DNA from: SSF53 sp036170535
Lineage (GTDB): Bacteria > Spirochaetota > Leptospiria > Leptospirales > Leptonemataceae
Assembly: GCA_036170535.1 (NCBI GenBank)
Contig: JAVHPJ010000189.1
Location: 1-30,564, forward strand
Direction of reading: 5' to 3'
Length of the DNA: 30,564 nt
The position numbers and the translations under genes are program-made. The notes under the pieces were generated by a model. The model saw nothing but the letters and a program-made list of their open reading frames with translations, had not been told where the DNA came from and ran no database searches. This document shows, one piece after another, positions 17,049-23,885 of the stretch (positions are counted from its first letter, which is position 1; every line of letters begins with the position of its first letter).

Positions 17049-19463
17049 ATGGGGCGCCAGTACATACATTTTCTCGCCGCCCTGTCGATTGCGCTCTGCG
17101 GGCTGGCGGCTTGCCGGCAAACGCCGGAGCCCGGCCGCCTGGACTCCGACGGTTGTCTGCGCATGGACGCCGACGAAGCGTATTCTCTGCCTCCCTACGC
17201 CAGGCTTGCGTACGATCCAGAGGCGTCCGCGCTTGAGCCTGAACAAGTCCGCGCCCGTTTTGAGCCGCTGAATTCCAGCGGTCTGAATCTGGGTCATGTG
17301 GAGGGCGCGGTCTGGCTCGCAGTATGTTTGAGTCCTCAGCACAGCGGCGAAATCGCCATCGAGCTGGAGAATCCCGCCCTGGAACATGTGAACTATTACC
17401 TGTTGCCGCACGGCGAACTTTTTGCGCCGGCGCAGGTGGAACTCGGCATAATGGAGCGCGGTCGCTCGCGGTATCCGGTCGGGATCTTTTCCATGCAGGC
17501 CGGCCTGCAATACGATTTGTATATTCGACTGGAGTCGCGCAGTTATATACGGGGCCTGCTCTGGGCCATGTCGGCGGAACGCTTTGAGCGCATGGTTCCG
17601 CCGCAGAACTACGTCTTCGGCTTAATCTATGGCGTCGCGCTCGGCGCGGCCTTCTGGGCGATCACGTTTTCCATTTCCCTGCGCCGACCCGGCTATCTGT
17701 GGTTTGCGCTCTTCACGATCTTCTATATCGCATATCGCCAGTTTTTCTTCGGCGGTCCGCTCGTATTCACCCCCTTCGAATGGGTGCGGGAACACTACCT
17801 GCGTTTTGCAACGCTCGCCGCCGTCAGCAGCGTTTGCGCCCTGATGTTGTGGCAGTTGGAGTTTCTTGAGCTCAAGCGCGTCTGGCGTCCAGCCCACTAC
17901 CTGCTTACCGTGAATTGGGTCAGCGGGATTGCGCTGTGTCTCATCAGTCTGGCGGATCAGTTCTTTGCCACGCGGCTCAGCGTGCCCTGGGCGAACTTCG
18001 CCACTGCGCTCAATTTGATCGCGGCTGTCGGCTACTGGCGCAAGCGCGGCGAGGGCGGACGACTCTATTTGGCGGGGGCGCTGACCCTGCCGGCCGCGAA
18101 CGTCTATTTCTCTCTCGCAGCGATGGGCTACGCGCCTTATAACGCGATAGCCAACTACGCGGTCGAGGGCGCCTTTCTCGCCCTGGGTCTGGCCATGTCG
18201 CTGGCCATGTCCGAACGCGTGCGCAGCCTGGAACGTTTGCGCCGCGAGGAACTGGAAGAGCGCGTGCAGACTCGCACGCGTGAGCTGGCCGCGGAGATTC
18301 AGCGCCGGCGGGCCGCCCAGAAACGCGCCGAAGAAGCGGCTCAGGCGCGCGGCGAGATTCTCGCGAACATGTCGCATGAGATTCGCACGCCCATGAACGC
18401 GATGCTCGGCATGGCGGAACTACTGAACGAGACGACGCTGTCCGGCGAGCAGCGCCGATACGTCTCGGCGTTTCATACGGCCGGACGCACGCTGCTGCGC
18501 ATTTTAAACGACGTGCTGGATTTGTCGCGCATCGAATCCGGACGCATCGACCTGCATTTTGAAACGCTGCCGCTCGCCGAGTTTCTCGAGGGCCTCGCGG
18601 CGATACACGAGCCCGCATTCTCCGCGCGCGGCATAGAATTCCGGCGTGAAATCGCCGCGGGCGTTCCGGAGCGCCTGCATACCGACGGCGCCCGCCTGAG
18701 TCAAATTCTCAGCAATCTTTTGAGCAACGCGGCGAAGTTTACGGACAAGGGCCGCGTCACGCTGGGCGTCGCGCGTGCGCCGGGCGGCGATGGCGCGCAC
18801 ATGCAATTTACTGTGCGCGATACGGGCGTCGGCATTCCGCAGGAAGATCTGGAACGCATATTCGAACGCTTTCGCCAGGGCGGTCGACAGCGGCGCGGCG
18901 GCGCCGGCCTCGGGCTTTCGATTGCGCGCGAACTGGCGCGCGCTCTCGGCGGGGATCTTTCTGCAGAAAGCGTTCCCGGTCAGGGCAGCCTCTTCGTGCT
19001 GACTGTCGCGGCGCCGCCGCTCGCGGCGAATGCGCAAACGCGCGGCGAGGAGCGCGCGGTGACGGAAGTCGGCGCCCTGTCCGGTCGGCGTATTCTCATT
19101 GTGGACGACACTTCCGACAATCGGGCGCTGTTTACGCGTTTTATTGAACGATCGGGCGGCGCGGCAGTGAGCGTGGAATCCGGCGAAGCCGCCTATGCCG
19201 CCGTGCAGAGCGGCGCCTTTGATGTCATCCTGATGGATATTCAAATGCCAGGTTGGGACGGGTTTGAAACGACGGAGCGTTTGCGTGATTTTTACGCGCA
19301 GGGCGGCGGGAAACGTCCGCCGATTCTCGCCGTCACCGCGTTCGCGGTCGGGTCCGAATTTGACCGGGTGCAGAGCTTTGGTTTTGACGCGGCGCTGACC
19401 AAGCCCGTAACCCGCGCGGAGTTGACGGCCGCGATTGTCGCAACGCTGGCCGCCATCGACTGA
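17049..19463 (+). CDS. 7TMR-DISM hybrid histidine kinase with receiver domain
   Basis: An 804-residue sensor. Residues 1-22 look like a lipoprotein signal (ALCGLAAC, Cys22). About 35-180 is an extracytoplasmic 7TMR-DISMED2-like beta domain, and 185-390 holds seven membrane helices. About 390-435 is a charged coiled coil. HisKA has the H box MSHEIRTPMN with phospho-His 443. The ATPase has the N box LSNLLSNAAKFTDKG, G1 DTGVGI and G2 GAGLGLS. The receiver has VDDTSDN, phospho-acceptor Asp730 in VILMDIQMPGWDG, and Lys785 in LTKP. All catalytic residues are present. DISM sensors are thought to bind carbohydrate-like ligands, which fits the upstream deacetylase. No response regulator with an output domain is in the window, so the phosphorelay partner lies elsewhere. 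Confidence 0.95.
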   Translation: MGRQYIHFLAALSIALCGLAACRQTPEPGRLDSDGCLRMDADEAYSLPPYARLAYDPEASALEPEQVRARFEPLNSSGLNLGHVEGAVWLAVCLSPQHSGEIAIELENPALEHVNYYLLPHGELFAPAQVELGIMERGRSRYPVGIFSMQAGLQYDLYIRLESRSYIRGLLWAMSAERFERMVPPQNYVFGLIYGVALGAAFWAITFSISLRRPGYLWFALFTIFYIAYRQFFFGGPLVFTPFEWVREHYLRFATLAAVSSVCALMLWQLEFLELKRVWRPAHYLLTVNWVSGIALCLISLADQFFATRLSVPWANFATALNLIAAVGYWRKRGEGGRLYLAGALTLPAANVYFSLAAMGYAPYNAIANYAVEGAFLALGLAMSLAMSERVRSLERLRREELEERVQTRTRELAAEIQRRRAAQKRAEEAAQARGEILANMSHEIRTPMNAMLGMAELLNETTLSGEQRRYVSAFHTAGRTLLRILNDVLDLSRIESGRIDLHFETLPLAEFLEGLAAIHEPAFSARGIEFRREIAAGVPERLHTDGARLSQILSNLLSNAAKFTDKGRVTLGVARAPGGDGAHMQFTVRDTGVGIPQEDLERIFERFRQGGRQRRGGAGLGLSIARELARALGGDLSAESVPGQGSLFVLTVAAPPLAANAQTRGEERAVTEVGALSGRRILIVDDTSDNRALFTRFIERSGGAAVSVESGEAAYAAVQSGAFDVILMDIQMPGWDGFETTERLRDFYAQGGGKRPPILAVTAFAVGSEFDRVQSFGFDAALTKPVTRAELTAAIVATLAAID

Positions 19464-19505
19464 TTCTCCGCCAGGCGCTTGCGTCGCGTCGCTCAACGCC
19501 GGCGT

Positions 19506-20573
19506 TTATTCCCCGCGCGTGGTGCGGGCGAGATCATTCGCGATTGCGCGCCGCCGTTCCAGATCGCGGCGGCTGTGAGTTAGAAAAAAAACGTCTTCGG
19601 GATGACGCAGCAAGCGGTCGTAGTTTGTTACGGCCGCATCGTAGTCGCGCAACTCCGTGGCGATCAGTGCGAGTAGATGATGCAAGGAGCGGTCGTAATC
19701 GGTCTTTTCCGAGCCGTCCAGGTTGTCCGTCTCAATGCTTTCCAGAAGTATGCGGGCGCGCTGCCAGTCCTGCTTCGCCATCAAGAGTCGACCCAGACCA
19801 ATCTTGGCGTCAATGTATTCGGGTTGAAGCTTGAGCGCGGTTTCGTAGTAGTTTTGCGCCTGAGGCCGTTGTTCGCGCGCGAGGTAAAAATCGCCCAACG
19901 CGATGAGCGGGCGCAAATCGGCGGGATCTTTTTTCAATGCCGTGCGGTAGCTGTCGAGCGCCGCGCGCTCCTCGCCCAGGCGTTCGTAGACGCGCCCCAG
20001 GCGCAGATGATTCAGCGCGAAGTCCGGAACCAGCGCGCGCACGCGCTCGTAACGCTCGGCCGCGCGCTGATGCAGGGAAAGCGCCTCGTAAACGCGCGCG
20101 CTGTTAAAGACGACGGGCAAAAAGTGCGGGTCCGCTTCGTAAGCCGCTTCGAGTCGCGCGAGCGCCGCGCGCAGTTGCGGCATGGAACCGGCGTCCAGCC
20201 GCTCCAGCTCTGCGACGACGGCGTTGTTATAAAGTCCCGGGTTTGTCACCGACTCGCCGAGCAGCACCCAGGGCGTCCCGCGTCGATCGGGCGGATCGCC
20301 CGCAAAATTGGGCCCGCGCGCCACGATAAACTCGCGCGGGCTCAGGGCGAGAGTGGCCCGGGGGCTCGATTCCGATGCGGTAAAACTGAGCGGCTCGACC
20401 AGATAGTCCAGATTGGGTTCGTCGCTGGCGAGCGCCTGGGCCGCAAGCGGGCGGCCGCCCGGCGCCGCCGCCAGCGTAAAGGCTACCGCCAGGAGCGCCG
20501 CGTGACGAATAGCGCGCCCCGGCCGATCACCGACGGGGACTATGCGAGCAAGGAAATGCGTGCACGGAAACAT
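19506..20573 (-). CDS. Exported tetratricopeptide-repeat protein
   Basis: A 355-residue protein. Residues 25-48 form a signal-peptide core ending PLAAQA after a long basic start. Residues 50-130 are of unknown fold. From about 130 to 290 there are four or more TPR units: LARLEAAYEADPHFLPVVFN, AAERYERVRALVPDFALNHL, ALDSYRTALKKDPADLRPLI and AQNYYETALKLQPEYIDAKI, with the typical A-x-x-x-Y and P-x-x-x-x-A positions. A last helical pair ends in basic residues. TPRs are protein-protein scaffolds. It is divergent from the two CsgG-like lipoprotein genes across 149 bases, and all three are predicted to be exported, so a shared envelope complex is possible. Its own partner is unknown. Confidence 0.85.
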   Translation of the reverse strand: MFPCTHFLARIVPVGDRPGRAIRHAALLAVAFTLAAAPGGRPLAAQALASDEPNLDYLVEPLSFTASESSPRATLALSPREFIVARGPNFAGDPPDRRGTPWVLLGESVTNPGLYNNAVVAELERLDAGSMPQLRAALARLEAAYEADPHFLPVVFNSARVYEALSLHQRAAERYERVRALVPDFALNHLRLGRVYERLGEERAALDSYRTALKKDPADLRPLIALGDFYLAREQRPQAQNYYETALKLQPEYIDAKIGLGRLLMAKQDWQRARILLESIETDNLDGSEKTDYDRSLHHLLALIATELRDYDAAVTNYDRLLRHPEDVFFLTHSRRDLERRRAIANDLARTTRGE

Positions 20574-20722
20574 TTGAACCGGGTCCTGGGCGGGCTCGTC
20601 TAATCGGCGCTACATGCGTCTGTCTGTCCGCTCGCACTCTGTAATTTACGGCGGAAATCCGGTTGCCAGCGGCCCGGAAAACGGGGCGCATGTCGGCAGC
20701 AGCTCCGCTGCGGGAACGACTT

Positions 20723-21397
20723 ATGAAACGTATCGGCATTCTCAGCCTCACGATGAGTCTCTTTAGCCTCTCGGTCGCCTGTTTGAGTCCGCAACCCACG
20801 CGCTACGAGACGACTGACTCGCAGATCGAAGTGCAAACGGCCCCGCCAGGAACCCGGCGTGTAAAGGTGGCCCTGATCAGTTTTCGAAATCTGACCGGGC
20901 GCGATTTTCTGGTCCAGCCGGCCACGGCCCAGTTGACGAGTCTGATGTTTCGGAGCGGCTATTTTGAAGTGATCGAGCCGTCCCTGGTCGAAAGCGTAAT
21001 AAAATCCCAGGACCAGGTCACTCCGGAGAATCTGAAAATCCTCCAGGAAAAATTCGGCGCCGAGTATTTTCTGACCGGCACGCTGACGAACTTCGAAGTC
21101 CGGGAAACAAGCTCCGGCTTTTGCATTCTCTTTGGATTGCTCGGTTCGCAGCAGACGCGCGAGTATATAGTAGAGACCGGCATTGACTATCGCCTGGTCT
21201 CAACGCCGGACGGACGCATTATCGATGCGGATGCAGTTGAGAATCGCCGGACGGATGTTTCGCGCAATGCAGCCATCCTGTTCTCCGGCGGCGGCCACGA
21301 AACGCGCGTGCTGCAATCGAGCGGCGGCGCGCTGCTGCGGTATGCGATGAAAGACCTCGTAGAGAAAATTATCGCGCGTCTGCCGCCGGTTTCCTGA
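20723..21397 (+). CDS. CsgG-like outer-membrane lipoprotein
   Basis: A 224-residue protein with a lipoprotein signal (SLFSLSVAC, Cys20). The fold pattern is that of CsgG/TolB-N-like proteins: strand VKVALISFRNLTGRD, helix AQLTSLMFRSGYFEVIEPS, LVESVIKSQ, then AEYFLTGTLTNFEV and a later strand pair around GIDYRLVSTPDGRIIDADAV. CsgG forms the curli secretion pore; many relatives are periplasmic lipoproteins of unknown role. The ATG at 20723 (MKRIGILS) gives a proper signal peptide, unlike an earlier in-frame start at 20663. It is 19 bases before a second gene of the same type. No curli subunit (csgA/B) gene is visible, so this is not a curli operon. Confidence 0.8.
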   Translation: MKRIGILSLTMSLFSLSVACLSPQPTRYETTDSQIEVQTAPPGTRRVKVALISFRNLTGRDFLVQPATAQLTSLMFRSGYFEVIEPSLVESVIKSQDQVTPENLKILQEKFGAEYFLTGTLTNFEVRETSSGFCILFGLLGSQQTREYIVETGIDYRLVSTPDGRIIDADAVENRRTDVSRNAAILFSGGGHETRVLQSSGGALLRYAMKDLVEKIIARLPPVS

Positions 21398-21416
21398 GGC
21401 CCGTACGGGAGCGAAC

Positions 21417-22532
21417 ATGAATCCGCTCCGGAAAATCGCCCTGCGCCGCGGCGCGGCCCTGGCCCTCACGCTGGTTTTTTTAGTTCGCTGCGTGAGCGCG
21501 GGGGAAACGCGCGTGGAAGCGGTGGCGCCCATCGAGGGTTCGGAACTGAATGTCACGCCGCCGGCCGGTTTTGCGCCCGTGCGCGTCGTACTGCTCGAGG
21601 TGCGTAACTCGGCCGCTCCTGGAGAATTCCAGGTCATTCCCGACGGCGACTACAGCGGTAATATTCTGAATCGCAGCGGCGCGGCCGCTTCGCCAAAAAA
21701 TCCGCTGTCGCCGGGCGCCGACGCTCCGCCCGGCCCGTCCGCGCGCACTTCGAATGGGGTCAGCTACGGCAACGAGCCGCCGCCCGGGCCCGGACAATCG
21801 ATCTATCCGCCGGCGAACGCCGATGCGCGCAACGCTGATCCGGCAAACTCATCCGAACCGGGCGCGGCCGGCGCCGCGGAATCGGCCGGAGTTTCGCCGC
21901 CGCTGGCGGTCGATCCGGGAGCGGTGGCGCGCGAGGTTACGGAAACGGCTCTCTTCCAATCACGCCGCTTCGAAGTCGTGTCCGATCGGTTGTTTGTTGC
22001 GGAAGTGACCCGACTGAAAAACGGCGGCGCGGATGATGCGAACGCCGTCTTGAACGCCGCACGTAATTTGAATGTCCGCTACATCATTTATGGCGATCTT
22101 ACGAATTTTGAAATTCGCCAGGAGCGCGGCTACTGGAAAGTCCCGCTCTGGGTAATTCTGCTCGTGGGCAGTTTTTTTATTAAGAACGATGACGTGCGCG
22201 AGGCGGTCTGGTACGCTATGCTGCGCGCGGCCACGATCATTCCGTTAAACTCGCCGGTCTGGGGCTACGGGATCGAATGGGAGGACATGGAACTGGTCGT
22301 GGACATCGAGCTCGATCTGCGCATGACCGATGCGCAGAGCGGCAGCGTCGTTTACACGGGCGCGCGTTCCGTCGCGCGCAGCGAAACCGTGCGCAATTTG
22401 AATCTGCTGGTATGGTCCACGGACAACAGCATCAAAATTCCGCGTTCGTCAGCCGGTCGTCAGATGCGCTTTGCGGCCGTCGAACTGGTGAATGATTTGA
22501 GCGGATTTGTAGACCGAGGTGCGCAGCCCTGA
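21417..22532 (+). CDS. Second CsgG-like exported protein with long disordered insert
   Basis: A 371-residue relative of the preceding protein. Residues 1-28 are a signal sequence; FLVRC could be a lipobox but Arg at -1 is poor. Strand APVRVVLLEVRN (53-64) matches VKVALISFRN of the first protein. Then residues 65-166 are a Pro/Ala/Gly/Asn-rich disordered stretch, after which the fold resumes with the helix VTETALFQSRRFEVVSDRL and YIIYGDLTNFEI (223-232), matching YFLTGTLTNFEV. A hydrophobic patch VPLWVILLVGSFFI (242-255) follows, longer than in the first protein, and may touch or cross a membrane. GGGAG five bases before the ATG gives a good ribosome binding site. The pair is co-transcribed and may form a hetero-oligomer. 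Confidence 0.75.
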   Translation: MNPLRKIALRRGAALALTLVFLVRCVSAGETRVEAVAPIEGSELNVTPPAGFAPVRVVLLEVRNSAAPGEFQVIPDGDYSGNILNRSGAAASPKNPLSPGADAPPGPSARTSNGVSYGNEPPPGPGQSIYPPANADARNADPANSSEPGAAGAAESAGVSPPLAVDPGAVAREVTETALFQSRRFEVVSDRLFVAEVTRLKNGGADDANAVLNAARNLNVRYIIYGDLTNFEIRQERGYWKVPLWVILLVGSFFIKNDDVREAVWYAMLRAATIIPLNSPVWGYGIEWEDMELVVDIELDLRMTDAQSGSVVYTGARSVARSETVRNLNLLVWSTDNSIKIPRSSAGRQMRFAAVELVNDLSGFVDRGAQP

Positions 22533-22572
22533 GCGGGCCGCGCAGCGGCGTTCGCGGCGCGTGGGCCGCTCA
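22530..22572. terminator. Inverted repeat between convergent genes
   Basis: TGAGCGG (22530-22536, including the stop of the CsgG-like gene) pairs with CCGCTCA (22566-22572), with further partial G+C pairing inside. It lies in the 44-base gap between convergent genes and could act as a two-way terminator, though no T tract is present. Confidence 0.4.
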
Positions 22573-22576
22573 GAAA

Positions 22577-22945
22577 TCAGAACGGTTTGTAAATCGCCAG
22601 ATAGGCTGAGAGCGCGCCCAACAGCGGCAACAGGAAGAAAAATACTTTTGCCAGCCTGGCGCTGCGTCCCACGAACGCGATCGCTCCGCCGAATACCAGC
22701 CACAAGAGCATCTTTACGATCGCCCACGCCGGGATGCCGCCCGTGAAGCCCAGTTTGGCCAGCATGCCAAAGCCGCTGACGAGCAAAAGCGCCAACGCTA
22801 CTCCGTGGGTGATGGCGACAATCAGGCGCCATTGATTGGTGGTTCGCGTGCCGCCGTTCACCGAGTGCAGGGCGAGGCCGCCCAGAGAAATGAACAGAAG
22901 CGCGATGCCCAGGATGTGCAGAACGTTATAGAATTGCAGGCTCAT
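22577..22945 (-). CDS. Small four-helix membrane protein
   Basis: A 122-residue integral membrane protein with four hydrophobic helices: YNVLHILGIALLFISLGGLA, LIVAITHGVALALLLVSGFG, AWAIVKMLLWLVFGGAIAFV and VFFFLLPLLGALSAYLAIY. A His in helix 1 (LHILG) and one in helix 2 (THGVAL) recall small haem- or copper-related membrane families such as SirB2 or CopD-like proteins, but the match is only by pattern. ATG 22945 starts directly at the first helix; longer versions to 23191 add an Arg-rich stretch that looks non-coding. It has no operon partner; it faces the NRDE gene head-to-head across 100 bases. The function is unknown. Confidence 0.75.
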   Translation of the reverse strand: MSLQFYNVLHILGIALLFISLGGLALHSVNGGTRTTNQWRLIVAITHGVALALLLVSGFGMLAKLGFTGGIPAWAIVKMLLWLVFGGAIAFVGRSARLAKVFFFLLPLLGALSAYLAIYKPF

Positions 22946-23045
22946 GGGGGATTGGCGCCCTCGTCCGCTTCTCCCGTCAAGCTCGCGCGCGAATCTTTTT
23001 TTGCGCGCCAGCGTCACCTCCGTTGTCACGCTGCGTCTTGATTGT

Positions 23046-23840
23046 ATGTGTCTGATTTTTCTGGGACACCGCATGCGCGCGGACCTGCCGCTCGTTCTGG
23101 CCGCCAATCGGGACGAGTTTGTCGCCCGTCCGGCCGCGGCCGCCGATTTCTGGCCCGACTCGCCGGACATACTGGGCGGACGCGATCTCAAACAGGGCGG
23201 CGCCTGGCTGGCTGTGAACCGCTCCGGGCGCTGGGCGGCCGTGACGAATTATCGCGATCCTGCCGACGTGCGCCCGGAGGCGCGCTCGCGCGGCGATCTG
23301 GTGCGCGAGTTTGTGCAGGGTTCTGCGGGCCCTGTGGAATTTCTGCGCCGGGTAAGCGGCGAGCGCCGCGAGTACAACGGCTTTAATCTGCTGCTTTCGG
23401 ACGGCGTGGACGCGTATTATTATTCGAACGTCTCAGATGAAGTCCGCCGCCTTGCGCCGGGCGTTTACGGACTTTCCAATCATCTGCTCGATACGCCCTG
23501 GCCCAAGGTGGCGAGCGGCAAGGCCGAGTTCGCCGCCGCGCTCGCCGGCGCAGCGCCCGCGCCGGAAGACTTCTTCCACGTGCTTGCGAACGACCGGCGC
23601 GCGTCGGACGCGGAGCTGCCCGCGACCGGCGTTCCGCTCGAAATCGAGCGCGCGCTTTCAGCGCGCTTTATTGCTTTGCCAGGCTACGGCACGCGCTGCT
23701 CCACGGTGGTCGTACGCGATGGGCTGGGGGGCCTGCAGTTTGTAGAAAAGAGCTACGACGCAGCCGGCGCCCCGGCGGACGAACGCAGATTTCAGGTGCG
23801 CATTGAGTCCGGCGCGGCCGAGCCCGCCGAGCGCTCCTGA
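23046..23840 (+). CDS. NRDE (TANGO2-like) protein
   Basis: A 264-residue cytoplasmic protein of the NRDE family, named for the motif seen here as LAANRDEFVARP (about residues 19-30). The start MCLIF puts Cys at position 2, as in nearly all members, and fixes the ATG at 23046; this Cys resembles the nucleophile of Ntn hydrolases. Further family blocks are ILGGRDLKQGGAWLAVN, WAAVTNYRDP, YNGFNLLLSD, YGLSNHLLDTPWPKV and YGTRCSTVVV. The biochemical role is not settled; the eukaryotic TANGO2 relative is tied to haem, lipid or acyl-CoA handling. It converges with the 5-oxoprolinase gene across 32 bases. Confidence 0.93.
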   Translation: MCLIFLGHRMRADLPLVLAANRDEFVARPAAAADFWPDSPDILGGRDLKQGGAWLAVNRSGRWAAVTNYRDPADVRPEARSRGDLVREFVQGSAGPVEFLRRVSGERREYNGFNLLLSDGVDAYYYSNVSDEVRRLAPGVYGLSNHLLDTPWPKVASGKAEFAAALAGAAPAPEDFFHVLANDRRASDAELPATGVPLEIERALSARFIALPGYGTRCSTVVVRDGLGGLQFVEKSYDAAGAPADERRFQVRIESGAAEPAERS

Positions 23841-23857
23841 TAAGCGCGCCCTTAATA

Positions 23858-23885
23858 CTCAGGACCGGTTCCTCAGGACCGGTTC
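23858..23885. repeat. Perfect 14-bp tandem duplication
   Basis: CTCAGGACCGGTTC occurs twice in direct tandem (23858-23871 and 23872-23885). The second copy holds the last codons and stop of the 5-oxoprolinase gene; the first copy lies just beyond it. Each copy contains the palindrome ACCGGT. It looks like a recent slippage duplication at the gene end. Confidence 0.85.

Noticed and set aside
19677..20603. 308-residue plus-strand frame opposite the TPR gene
   Set aside because: Antisense shadow: the minus strand shows a signal peptide and regular TPRs, while this frame shows no motif and is rich in Arg and Gln.
20663..22532. CsgG-like pair as a curli operon
   Set aside because: No CsgA/B-type amyloid repeats, CsgE or CsgF are found nearby, so only the fold family is claimed.
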